Of a DNA stretch of 64,000 nucleotides, positions 13,801-24,799 are shown piece by piece (the first letter of the stretch is position 1; the number at the start of each line of letters is the position of its first letter). Source of the stretch: Bradysia coprophila (taxonomy: Eukaryota; Arthropoda; Insecta; Diptera; Sciaridae); NCBI RefSeq assembly GCF_014529535.1, contig NW_023504022.1, forward strand, positions 7,677,132-7,741,131, given 5' to 3'. The notes below the pieces were generated by a model. It was not told the origin of the DNA, made no database searches, and worked only from the letters and a program-made list of their open reading frames with translations. The position numbers were made by a program, and so were the translations under genes.

Positions 13801-14853
13801 CCGACTGTCATAACAAACGAAGACAAGATTTCGAAAAATTAACAAAAATTTTCGTCAAACTCTGATCATAAATTCGATGAATTCTCAATTTCGGAGATAC
13901 GTCAGCTTTTCAGTGACGAAACGAACGATGCAAACTAGTTGCTGACCTACAAATCAACAAGGGTGAATAACTCCATCGAAAATTGGCACATTCCGATTGA
14001 TTTTGAGAATTAATTTCAATTTGAATTTGAATGTTAATCACACTGACTCCAACCACTGTAAATTACTACCACCGTTTCTACCGATGCACAAACAATAATT
14101 TTAATAAGAAACTTACGTTTGATATCGATCCTTTAATTTGGACAGCCGCACCTTATCTGGTTTGATATCTGTAATATTTCTTTCCAACGACAATATCATT
14201 TCTCGCTGGAAGTCTAAATCGATCTGTAGTTTCTCTTTACTTTCTTTCAGCGCAAAGAGTCGCTTTTTGAGTAAACCGTAATTGTCTGCCGCATTTTTGG
14301 CTTCATGCGGTTCCGGCACATATTGTTCCTGCAGCGTCACTTGATGTTTGAACATTTTAATTGCCTCCGAAAATGCATCGAAAGCCTGTCGTTTCAGCGC
14401 CCGTTCGTTATTTGAATTCCGATAATTTTCCAGCATTTGATTGAATTCGCAGGTCGTTTCCACATAGTCCTTATGCGTTTCGATGAAGCATTGCACTAGC
14501 TTATCGGTTGACTTAGCGGCTTCGTCATCGTCTTCTTTGAATCGGGACACTGGATACAACAATTTTACATCTAACGTTGAATTGTACTGTTTGAGAGACA
14601 CTTTACGATAGTTGTTTATCAAATCCACCACCGTATCGAATTCACATGGCTTCACGAAACCGTATTTGTTGTTGTCGATGATAATTTTTATCAGCTTGAT
14701 AATACCATCTTTCACTAATGCTAATGTGTACTCGCCACCCTGGCTAGCTGCTTTACGTACGAGAAATGTTCCGTCCGGCCGATCTTGTAATTTATCTTTC
14801 ACTTCTTCCCGTTGTATATTTTCCCAGTACCATTCAGCATTGGACAATGACAT
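10863..14853 (-). CDS. Pi3K21B: PI3-kinase regulatory subunit, p60 type (SH2-iSH2-SH2)
   Basis: Two exons read on the minus strand: 14853-14117 and 11295-10863, joined in phase 2 across a GTAAGT..CAG intron, giving 389 residues. The N-terminal SH2 has FLVR at residues 30-33. Residues about 120-245 are the charged helical inter-SH2 segment that in this family clamps the p110 catalytic subunit. The C-terminal SH2 has FLIR at 307-310. The two SH2 domains bind phosphotyrosine on activated receptors or adaptors and bring p110 to the membrane, as in insulin signalling. There is no SH3 or BH domain, as in fly p60 rather than vertebrate p85. I start at the ATG of MSLSNAEW; the frame is open upstream but only from GTG. 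The protein is shorter than Drosophila p60 (about 500), mainly at the ends, so an upstream exon is possible. The 2.8 kb intron holds several MITEs. Confidence 0.9.
11517..11846. mobile_element. hAT-like MITE (CAGGGCC ends) in the p60 intron
   Basis: Left end CAGGGCCTATTTTTGGAA and right end TTCCAAAAATAGGCCCTG are exact inverses. Inner arms share GAACGTCCAAAAACC and its inverse. Flanks GTTAAACT and CTTAAACC match at 6 of 8 positions, consistent with an old 8 bp target duplication. About 330 bp, non-coding. Related ends occur at 18235, 28970 and 41569. Confidence 0.75.
12345..12510. repeat. TCAGGT-type dispersed repeat, copy 3
   Basis: It begins TTGGACTAGGTCGACCGCAG and continues as ACCTGA/TCAGGT words. 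The start is the inverse of the right ends at about 300 and 41270. It lies in the p60 intron and is non-coding. Confidence 0.5.
12534..12717. mobile_element. MITE with TGTAGTGAAAATCGGTATCG ends
   Basis: The left end TGTAGTGAAAATCGGTATCG is mirrored by CGATACCGATTTTCACTACA. Arms extend through AATTAATTTCGACATCAAAT and its inverse around a short loop, so the 184 bp element is nearly a full hairpin. It lies in the p60 intron. A target duplication was not clear. Confidence 0.8.
13338..13512. mobile_element. MITE with AAAGTGACGCAATTTGCTTC ends
   Basis: AAAGTGACGCAATTTGCTTC on the left is mirrored by GAAGCAAATTGCGTCACTTT on the right. The inner TTGCTTCAGCTGTTTTTCAG is also found in the element at 22959-23317, so the two are related. 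It lies in the p60 intron. Confidence 0.75.
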
Positions 14854-16678
14854 GATTTTATGCTGTCGATTTTCCGGCTTTGTGTGTATCACTTTTTGTT
14901 TCCTTTAGTTTTTGTTGTTGTTTCACGTTCGCACTGTTTTAGTTTCAAAAATTGAAATGTTGATTGTGGTTGTCCTATGTAGGTATTTTCGGTATTGTTA
15001 ATTTGGTGGTGTACATTTTGACGAGTACATCATTTTTCGTGGGCAACAATACTTAAAAAAACCACTTGATGAACAGTCTGCAATAGAAAATTTAGATTAA
15101 TTCGTTATTGCTTTTCGGATGGCCTTGAAGAAGCGATATGTATATAAAGTGTACAGTGTAGGTATAGTCTATAACACATATAGAAGAAGACGAAAATTAT
15201 AACCAAACTTTTGCTTGTGCTAAATAAATGGTAAAATTTCGGTTATTCGCTAAATCGTTTCCATTCCATCATCGAATGTTCGGTACCATGACATTTGTGC
15301 CGGAGAATGATTGAATTCGCACATGCAAACGAAATTACGACATTGAAATGGACTGAGAAATTCAGTAAGGAAGACGAACAGCGAGAACACAAAAAAAAAT
15401 TTTTTATGCAAATTCTCAAATTCAGCCGAGAACAATGTTTTTTTCAACAAAGCCGTACCGCACCAGAACTACTTACCATGGATAGATTTTCGAGTCGAAA
15501 TCGGATGTGAATGTTACCGTTTCGGTTTGTAGGAATTAGATGGGGAAATTTAGGCCACTAAATACTTTTTTATGAGGAAAATTAAAAAATACATTCTACG
15601 TTCGGCGATGAAAATGGACGTTGCGACATTTTTATTTTTTGTCGGTGTCGGTGACATGGAAAGTGTATGTATATTGCGATATAATCTCGATTTTGCGACA
15701 AAAAAGACCAAAAAGAAGCTCGGAATTGGACTAGATTTAACGCAGCGTATGGCTTTGTTTGGGAAATTACACTGTTAAATATTAATGGATTTATAGAAAT
15801 ATCGTGTGGATTGGTGTGGTGCGCTATATGAATGACATTATTATATGAATGAAGTGTATAATGCATGTCATATAACCATACAGACGGTACTTTTTTTAAT
15901 TCGGGTTCATCGTTTCCCAAGGTCATTTGTTTTCTTTCCTCTCTTTTTTTCTTCCTGACATTTTTTTCCTAGCTGACCGGCTGTATACACATACCGAATT
16001 GCGCTTGACGCTTATTTATAAACATTTTCTTTTCTATTTATAATATTACGTCAGTCAGAATTTAACATTATAATCAAAATAAAGACGTTGAGACATCCAA
16101 TAAGATTCAACAGATTTCAAAATTGGATCGAATAAGGAACCACTCGAGTGAAGCAATTTTTTTTTTTAAATATTTTGAAATTCACTTAGAGAGCTAATAG
16201 AATCTCGTTTAGTTCGCAGATCTTTAGTTTTTAATTTAACAGAAAATAAAAAATTGAAAATATTTACCATGTGCGACTACAATCAATCAAATTCGGTTAT
16301 AAACGACCGGTTACACTGATAATAAATTCCCGCAAAATTCTCTTGAATCGTCGTCGCAGTTTCCCAAAAATTTAACGTACAAACTTTTCGAAGCGAAGCG
16401 GAATCTTTCTTCTTCTCACAACCACCAGTTTAAACAGCTTGATAAAATGTGTGCTACGTGTATACTAGCACAGACCATAAATTGCTTGACTGCAACAGCT
16501 GTTATCAGGCAAAAATCGGTGGCAACAAAATTGCATCATCATTTTAGGAATCGAATGTTGAACGGTTGTACACTCAGCAACGTGTGGTTGGAAAGTATAA
16601 TTTACTCACTGCTGGAAGACTTTACGTCATGTTTCAAGTAAACATTAACTGTTACCGTTCTGTGAGACAGACAAGTAC
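14854..16678. other. Intergenic region upstream of p60
   Basis: No gene recognised. It should contain the p60 promoter and 5' UTR, but no convincing TATA box or initiator stands out. The ORFs at 15.2-15.9 kb and 16.4-16.7 kb do not resemble proteins. Confidence 0.4.
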
Positions 16679-16846
16679 CAATACTCTCTCTAGCAACCAA
16701 ACTACTTTTATTGAGGTGGTGAAAGAATCAAGTAAATTACAACAGCGTAGTCAGTCGAAATGTAGAATAGTGTTTGTAGAATACAGAGAAATAAGGTGTG
16801 AATATGACACACAGATCTGAGAGTCTGTTTGCTAGAGAGAGTATTG
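16679..16846. mobile_element. Short element with 18 bp inverted ends
   Basis: CAATACTCTCTCTAGCAA at 16679-16696 is an exact inverse of TTGCTAGAGAGAGTATTG at 16829-16846. The interior is not palindromic. A small non-autonomous DNA transposon is likely, but the superfamily is not clear. Confidence 0.6.
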
Positions 16847-17136
16847 CAAGTACTGAAGCTAATTTTATCAACTTTGCCTTCGCATTGGGTTGGTATACAC
16901 AAGAAGCCACATTTTCGCATTATTTGTGGCACAAACGTGCAATATACTATTAACACTCATAGAGGTGTTAATCCCTTCTCAACTGCATGGTCAAAACGAG
17001 TCTGTGTGAAAGGTCGTATTTCGAAAGGCGGCTGGTTTGATATGAAAGATATGAAAGGCGAGAGTCAAAATTGAAAAATTTAGCGAGAAGAGGTGCATCA
17101 AAAGCCAACCTTTAGTCTTGTTTATACCGTTCTGGT

Positions 17137-18210
17137 ATCTGATCTCAGTTTCTGAAATTATTTTTGTGCTCGAGAAGCCAACTGTTAGTAAATATTTATA
17201 TTACAGGTGCAAGACGAGCCTCTAAGTCATACGGTTCTGATACCTGATCTCACTTTCTGAAATTATTTTTTTATATTCTAGAAGCGAGGATAATGATGTA
17301 TACACCGACAGGGCTTACTTTTGGCAAATTGTGAATCTCCGAAAAATTCTCAAAATTCTCGAGGCAGCTAATTGGAGGTTTTGTCTTTCGTCATTTACCG
17401 TGGATTGTATGTAGCTTGTGGTGATATTTTGTGAATATATTTTTGGTACGAAGGGCTGCTGTATTATGGCAGTTTCGTGTTCGAGGGCTATGGTGTGTGG
17501 TAGGTCAATTTAAGTAACGTTCCAGCACAGGAAAGAGGCAGGATGGAAAGTGTCACGTTGAAGTTGCGTTGGACTGAATGAATGGTATGGTTTGTATGAA
17601 TGGTGTTTCGTGAAAGCCGGAAGCACGTAAGCAGGTAAACTGTAAGGTACTTGAATGTATTGAAGTTTTTTGAATGAAAAGATTTAGTAGAGTAAAGTAG
17701 GGTGAGCCGCGTACGTTTGAATGAGGGCGGATGCTGAGTGCTTGTTGGAATGTGCAAAGGTTGAATGGAAATGCAGGAAGAACGTCACCAAACCGCGCAG
17801 ATTGGAACAGACGAGCAGACAGCGACAAGGAAGGAACGCGCGGATGGCGGGTAGCTAAGTGTGTAGTAAGTGCACTGGCCAGAGAGGTAATTCGACTGAC
17901 TATATTGACTAAATGAAAGATAACGTTTGTAGCTAGTCCGACTGTTAGACCGAGCGGCGGCAGTTGTTGTTAGTTATCTCTGTAACATACAGAGGTATAT
18001 ACGTTCTAGCAACTTGTGTGGCGGCCCAGCGCTGCAGACCTTAGACTGGCCTGGGGAATTCTCGATAGACAACCAGAACAGTCTCTGGACAGCTTGAATG
18101 GCCGAAGAGACACAGGAAAACACAACGTGCTTTTCCCTTGCTGTTCTAAGAGAGCCTGACTGTGATTTGAGCCTGGTTCCAGCTCAAGATGTGAAGTCTG
18201 AGTCGATGTT
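17137..18210. repeat. Region of small direct duplications, no gene
   Basis: GATCTCAGTTTCTGAAATTA near 17141 repeats near 17245 as GATCTCACTTTCTGAAATTA. The segment GAGGATAATGATG followed by TACACCGACAGGGCTTACTT at about 17286 recurs at about 18212. This second repeat carries the start of a MITE plus its flank, so it looks like a local segmental duplication. No coding sequence is supported. Confidence 0.5.
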
Positions 18211-18234
18211 AGAGGATAATGATGCATACACCGA

Positions 18235-18400
18235 CAGGGCTTACTTTTGCCAAATTGTGAATCTCCGAAAAATTCTCAAAAGAAACTCCGAAAAATCTGA
18301 AAACGTTCCGAAAAATTCCGGAAAAAACTCCGAAAAAATTCCTTGGAAAAAATTAGATTTAGAATTTTTCGGAGAGAAAAAATCCCAAAAATGAGCCCTG
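18235..18400. mobile_element. hAT-like MITE (CAGGGCTTA ends)
   Basis: The left end CAGGGCTTACTTTTGCCA and right end CCCAAAAATGAGCCCTG are imperfect inverses. Flanks TACACCGA and ACCACCGA match at 6 of 8 positions. The interior is a run of TCCGAAAAA-type words. It sits just past the 3' end of crol. Confidence 0.55.
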
Positions 18401-18989
18401 ACCACCGACCATTTCGCAACTATACGACCTGAAAATAAGAAAATTTGTGCACCGATCGTTTAACGAGAAATAATTTTATTTTCTTCAAATGCTTAACGGC
18501 TTAACGACACAATGAAATTTTTATATTTTTGTTTCTTTTGCTGATTTCACATTTTCCTTATTATTTATCAAGTTAAACTCATTTAGTAAAATCGTATTCA
18601 AATGTTCGTTTAAAGACTTTGATGGGGTCATTGTATATGCTGTCTCGCTTTCGCGATTTTTTTTTTATTTCAATCAGACGTTTCATTTAATGAACGTCAT
18701 TCTAAATTGGATCACAAGGAAGTTAATTAATTTGCTTTCTATATTTGAGTATTGACTCAGTCAATCGCGTCAAATTGAATTTTGATCGTCGTTTCTCACA
18801 TTTTTTACGAACTTTTCTTTTCCCCTCGCGGGAAACTCAGTTTTTCTTCAAGAATTTACCTGAACCATGTTTCGGCCTTTCGGGAAGAAGAGTACTCACC
18901 TTCACTCAACCGTCACTACATATCTACAATCGTTAACGATCAGTGCGCCCGCCCGATTCAATCGTTTTTTATCACAGACAATTATAATT

Positions 18990-21900
18990 TCAATAAACAA
19001 TTGAATGCTGATCAGTGGCAGCCGACAACTGATGAATGTGAACACCGGCATTGAGTCCAATGTTTTGCGAACTGGTGCGCAAAATTGTTATGGGCAAACT
19101 GTCCTGGCTAGCCTCTATTAACTGATGATCGCTGATTTGCTGAAGTGTCGCATGCGATTGATGTTGGGCATGGTTCGTTATTATGATGCTCTTTTGCATT
19201 TCCAGCAACGTTTGCAGTTGATTCTTTTGCTGATTCACTTGATCCTGGTGATGGTCAAGTTTGGTAATGATGGTCTTCGGTTGTTCCATCAAATTGTGCA
19301 ATTCGCTTTTCGGTGGCTGCTGGTTGTGTTGCTGCTGTTTACGCTGTTGTTGTTGATGTTGCATCATTGTAATTTGTTGCTGTATCGCCTGGCCGCCGGT
19401 TATTGAGGTCACAGTAGATGCAGTCGGTGGGGAAAGTGTTACGACAGACGTGGGAATACTCTGAGTTTTGGTTTCTTTTGGCTTGGCCATACCTAGAACA
19501 AATACCGAATGAGATTATCGACTTGAAGAGTCAGTCAATCCTAGCGACAACTATTTCAGAGAGCCCTTTCTTATGCTGGGCGTTTGCTTAATCTTAAAAC
19601 GAAAACGTGATGATGCCCGCTAAGTCTACATTCTCACTCAGTCTCTTATACTTACTGCACTGAGGATTCGTTACGTGCGGATGACTTTTCTTCACATGCC
19701 TCAGCCAGTTTCCTTTGCCCACAAACGCTTTCGAACAGTGTTGGCAAGAGAACGGACGTTCACCAGAGTGAGAACGCCTGTGCGACACTAAATGACCTAA
19801 AAATGGAAGCAAAAAAAAAATTGATTTCACGATCATAGAGATCCAGAACCTTTGTGTCTAACGCACCTTTCGAAATAAAATCTTTGGGACAGAGATCACA
19901 TTGGAAATTTCGTTCAGCCTTGACGCCTTTATTATGGCATCTGAAATGAATTCGGGATCGAGTCAATCAATACATGCAACTAATCGATCAGTCATACCTT
20001 TGATGGAACAGCAAATTGCCCTTCAGCGGAAAAGACTTTCCACATTCCAAACAACTGAACGGACGTTCACGGTCTGTGTGACATCGACTGGAAAGTAATT
20101 TTATAATTGAAAATTAAGTAAACTGTGACCACTCACTGCGACCGATTCTGTCGCCATTTGAAAATGGACTGACCTCATGTGATTGATGAGATGCTCCTTT
20201 CGTCCGAACGGCTTATTGCAAATGGTGCAAACATGCGAACTGTCACTACTAGTGTGATGCCGGAGATGATTGGTCAGATGTTCCTTCCTCGTAAATGCTT
20301 TCGCACAGAACTGACACTTATGCGGTTTGTTGATGTGATTCAGTAAATGTTCCTTGCGTGTACTGCATGAACCGAAAAAGAGTGAAACGGATCACAATGA
20401 ATCTGAAGTTTTCGATGGGCAAACACAGTCGATACTTACAAAGTCTTGGTGCAACAGGTACATTTGTGCTGTGATTCCCCTGTGTGTTGTTTGACATGGT
20501 TCACCAGATGATCCTTCCGCGTAAAAGCTTTGGTACAATAGGTACACTTGAATGGCTTCTCGCCACTGTGCTGAAGATTATGGTTGACCAGGTGATCTTT
20601 TCGCGTGAACGCTTTGGTGCAGTAGGTGCACTGGAACGGTTTCTCTCCTACAATTGAAGGGAGCAATGAAAATTGGTTCAGTTAAAACTCTGACTCGATC
20701 TTACCAGTGTGTTGCCGGACGTGATTCAGTAAATGCTCCTTCCGTGTGAACGTTTTCATGCACGTGTCGCATTTGTGTGGAGATTCACCTGTTGAAAGGA
20801 AATTCCTCTATCAGATTTTGACACTTGACACACTGTGAAATCGTTGGTCATACCGGTGTGTTGCCGGACGTGATTCAGCAAATGCTCCTTCCGTGTAAAC
20901 GTTTTCGAGCAGAAATCGCACCGGTGATTCGTTTCGCCTGAATGCCACAGTATGTGGTTGGTGAAGTGCTCCTTGCGTGTAAAACTTTTCCCGCAAATCT
21001 GACAGCGAAACGGTGTTTCCTGCAAAGTGCAAACCGGATGTATGAGAAAAGACTGTCTTTTACAGCAACAACCGCCACACTACAACTATGCGGAAAAACT
21101 GTAATTGATACGAACCTGAGTATGTGACCGCATATGGTTGGCCAAATGCTCTTTCCGAGTGTACTTCTTGTTGCATATCGAACACTGATGCGGTGTGGTT
21201 CCATTGTGCCACAGCGAATGGTTAATGTAGTGCTCCTTCCGTGTAAACGATTTGTTGCAGATATCACATCGGGGCGCTGTTGAGGTATGCTTTCGTTCGT
21301 GGTTTTGCATATGCTCCTTTCTGGTGAAGGTCTTTGCGCAGAACTAGAAATAAAATCAGAAATTCAGGGAAGTGGCCGGGGTTGTCTTTTTCACTTTACT
21401 GGCAGTGCAAACAGACTTGGAAAGAATTGTTTAAAATTGGCAAAAATTCCAATGAACTAAATGCTTACCTGACATCGAAAGGGAGATTCTCCCGAATGAG
21501 ATCTAAAGTGATTGTCCAGATGCTCTTTCCTGGCAAACGTTTTCAAACACACCGAGCACCTGTGTAATAAGCGAACAGTTACTACATTTTCGGGACGTAA
21601 ACGTTCGATAAAATTACCCGAAAGGCTTATCCGTTGAATGCCTTTTCATGTGCCGTTCCAGACTGGCCTCGTTAGCGAAAACATGGTAACACACGTTACA
21701 AGTGAACATACTATTCCCATTGTTATCGTGTGACTTCCCGTGAGCCGACAGTTCAACCGTTGAGACGAAAGCCTGTCCACACACTTGACAAATGAATGGC
21801 TTCCTTCGGTTGTGCTGTCGGCGGTGAACAATCAACTGATATTTGAAACTGAATAGTTTACCACAGACGTCGCATGCATGGCTTCCGGGCAGCATCGATG

Positions 21901-22906
21901 AGGTCGAACAATCGCCCTCTTTACCATCGGTATGCGCTATGCTGCTGGTTGGATAACTTTCCAGTTTCGGTGTTAGAAATTTGGTCGTCGTCGATGGTGA
22001 CGCATTCGTTTGAATTACGTTCATTAGATGGGACGTGCTCTGAGTGGTCGCGGTCGTTGATGTGTTGATTGTGGGAACGGTCAGTATGTTGTCGTTTGAT
22101 ATTTTACCGAACACTTCGTGGTAGTTAAGAAACTGACTGATATCGTCTATGTTCATTTGAATCACTCCGTCGCCGCTGTGCACGTCCACAATTTGATTCG
22201 ATAGATGGCTTTTGTCGCCGCTAATTTGTGACACTGACGAAGTTTGTTGTTTACTGGTTTGTACTTCCTCCTTGATGTGATGTATCGGCTCCACATTGTT
22301 CAATTCATTGTCGATGATTTGTTGCACTTGCATCTGATGATCGTGACTGAATTGGCTGATATCGTTCAAGTGCATCGTATTCGGAACGAGTTTCTGGCAC
22401 TTTGCATCGTTCTGGTCAACGATCATGTCATCGTTGCTCACTTGCAAAACGATATGTTGACCGGTTGAGTTTAGAACCTCGCGCAATATTTGCTGGCTAC
22501 TCTTCGGTGCTTGATTTAGAGTGTTGTGGATGGTTATGTTCTGCAGCAACTGTTGGTTGTTTTGGAACGACGTGTCTGCAGAGAAATTACAGTTCGCTTG
22601 AATGTACAATTTGTGTGCGCTAGGTATAGGCTCGGGTAATGTCTAGCTTACTTATTACGGACGATGGGATCGAAATTTGATTGGTGGACATCGGAATCGG
22701 TTGGGTCTCGTTCAATATATATTGTTGTTCCGGTGTTGATGTGTCTTGCTTCGCAAGGTTATCCTACAAAAAATTAATGTTGAGGATCTGAACTCTCACA
22801 CTGGCCCCGAAAGTGGTCTTACCACATTGTATTTGTCGGTTTTCGATGTTAAATTGTAGATGTATGGTGAGTCGAACAGATTGGTGAGCACCCAATATTT
22901 TCCCAA
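18990..22906 (-). CDS. crol: crooked legs C2H2 zinc-finger transcription factor (5' end missing)
   Basis: Thirteen exons (minus): 22906-22823, 22763-22652, 22575-21618, 21559-21469, 21343-21116, 21019-20854, 20788-20705, 20647-20440, 20362-20174, 20087-19998, 19940-19867, 19796-19656, 19492-18990. All junctions are GT..AG and keep one frame, for 975 residues. An N-terminal motif [14 protein letters not shown] matches crol. Eighteen C2H2 fingers follow, most with the TRKEHLxNH core. A glutamine-rich tail ends in SIVY, like crol's PVVY. In flies crol is an ecdysone-induced nuclear regulator of metamorphosis and wing growth. The first listed exon ([14 protein letters not shown]) fits by phase only and is the least certain. 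No start codon was found, so earlier exons lie upstream, perhaps beyond the foldback at 23.4-24.8 kb. AATAAA on the minus strand at 18480-18475 is a candidate poly(A) signal. Confidence 0.92.
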
Positions 22907-22958
22907 CTGAAATATCGATTGAAAAGGGTTGAGAACATTCTTCGATCAACTACGATCA

Positions 22959-23317
22959 TACAGTCAGAGGCAGTGAAATTTCAGCACGAATTTGCTTCAG
23001 CTGTTTTTCAGCTGATCGACACATCAATCAAAACTGTTTATGAATGTTTATAGAGTGTTTGTGAGAGAGATGGCGAAACGACAACCTATTGTTCCATCTC
23101 GGGGTATGCTGTCAGATTCTTTTGTATTATCGATGACAGCAAACCCCGAGTTGATTTTCCATCTCGCTCTACTTGAACACCGTATACGAGTGAAGCTGCT
23201 ACACGCGCGTGGTAGTGGTAAAATTGTATGAGGATGTATAAACAGTCTTGTTTGTGTAGATCAGCTGGAAAACAGCTGAAGCAAATACATGCTGAAATTT
23301 CACTGCCTCTGACTGTA
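22959..23317. mobile_element. MITE with TACAGTCAGAGGCAGTGAAA ends
   Basis: TACAGTCAGAGGCAGTGAAA on the left is mirrored by TTTCACTGCCTCTGACTGTA on the right. The arms include TTTGCTTCAGCTGTTTTTCA and its near-inverse. TA at both tips suggests a mariner-type TA target. The ORF inside has no recognisable product. A partial copy of the end lies near 53147. It sits directly upstream of the first crol exon seen. Confidence 0.75.
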
Positions 23318-23431
23318 ATGTGCGGGCATGGAAATACGATGGGTTTGTTCTGCAGGGACTCAATTTTTAGGAAAAGAATTTCCCGGAACGTTACTAGGAT
23401 TCCGCATTATTTCCATGCCTATGCCCTACAA

Positions 23432-24795
23432 TGTATATTAGGGCGTATCGAATTTCGCAAATTTTAAGGACCGCGATAGCCTGTGTGCGGAAAACGTAGA
23501 TCATCGAAAACTGTGTCCGGGCATGTGGTTGATGAATCCGATGGAGCCATGGAAGAAATCCCCCCGGGCGGCTTTAAGTTTCCGATGGTCATAATTCGGA
23601 AAGTTGAGAGTATTTTTGAAAACAATGTTCTAGCGGGATGTAGAGCTTTGAAAAGTCTACAAATCTACCGAAGAAACCGATGGTCCAAAAGGTGCCATTG
23701 CCAAGATTGCCTAACATCGAAAATGTGACCTTTTGGTTTTTGACTTATATTTCCTGAGAGACAAATGATTTTTTTTAGCCTGTGGTATGAGGTGGTAGAG
23801 GAGGTCGAGCACTTCCAGTACACTAGGCATGTCCCGATCCATTATACACTTGAAATCACTTTTAAAACATTTGTGAATGGAATTTTTAAGAGTGGCCACG
23901 TCGCCCACGAAGCAAGTGCAAACACTGCAACCGGTGCTGTTGAGTCGAGGACACCTTGGCCAGTAAGTATGCACAATACTCCACGACAGTAGCTGAACTT
24001 TTTCACAAAATATCTGTGATTTCGATTTGGCACACTACAAAATCTGAATAAATTGAATTTATGAGAAAAACGAGAAATAATCGATTTAATTAGTTATTTC
24101 ACCCACGAATAGTAGTAAGAACGCGATTTCGTTGCAAATACACAGATTATACATATTTTTCGATATATTTACGAAAAATTGAAGTTCGTAGTTTTTCAAT
24201 TCATGTGCCACATCGAAATAACAAATATTTTGTGAAAGAGTTCAGCTACTGTCATGGAATATTATGCAAGGTGGCCAAGGTGTCCTCGACTCAACAGCAC
24301 CGGTTGCAGTGTCTGCACTTGCTTCGTGGGCGACGTGGCCACTCTTAAAAATTCCAATTAAAAAGGTTAAAAAAGTGATTTCAAGTGTATAATGGATCGG
24401 GACATGCCTAGTGTACTGGAAGTGCTCGACCTCCTCTACCATCTCATACCACAGGCTAAACAAAATCATTTGTCTCTCAGGAAATATAAGTCAAAAACCA
24501 AAAGGTCACATTTTCGATGTTAGGCAATCTTGGCAGTGACACCTTTTGGACCATCGGTTTCTTCGGTAGTTTTGTAGAGTTTTCAAAGCTCTACATTCCG
24601 CTAGAACATTGTTTTCAAAAATACTATCAACTTTCCGAATTATGACCTTCGGAAACTTAAAGTCGCCCGGGGGGACTTCTTCCATGGCTCCATTGGATCC
24701 ATCAAACACATGCCCGGACACAGTTTTCGATGATATACGTTTTCCGCACACAGGCTATCGCGGTCCTTAAAATTTGCAAAATTCGATACGCCCTA
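23432..24795. mobile_element. Foldback element with ~600 bp arms and mirrored ORFs
   Basis: ATTAGGGCGTATCGAATTTC at 23439 is mirrored by GAATTCGAT-like sequence ending CGCCCTAAT near 24797; GTAT flanks both tips. The arms run inward to about 24050 and 24190 around an AT-rich spacer. Each arm encodes the same 81-residue ORF (23483-23728 plus; 24506-24751 minus; starts MCGKR, ends CQDCLTSKM) and a second 75-87 residue ORF. The arm copies differ by scattered substitutions that mostly keep the ORFs open. I do not recognise either peptide. A transcript through the element would fold into a long hairpin. Confidence 0.75.
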
Positions 24796-24799
24796 ATGT

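Noticed and set aside
19125-19406. 93-residue leucine-rich ORF on the plus strand
   Set aside because: It is the antisense of the crol glutamine-rich exon; the leucines come from complementary CAG/CAA codons.
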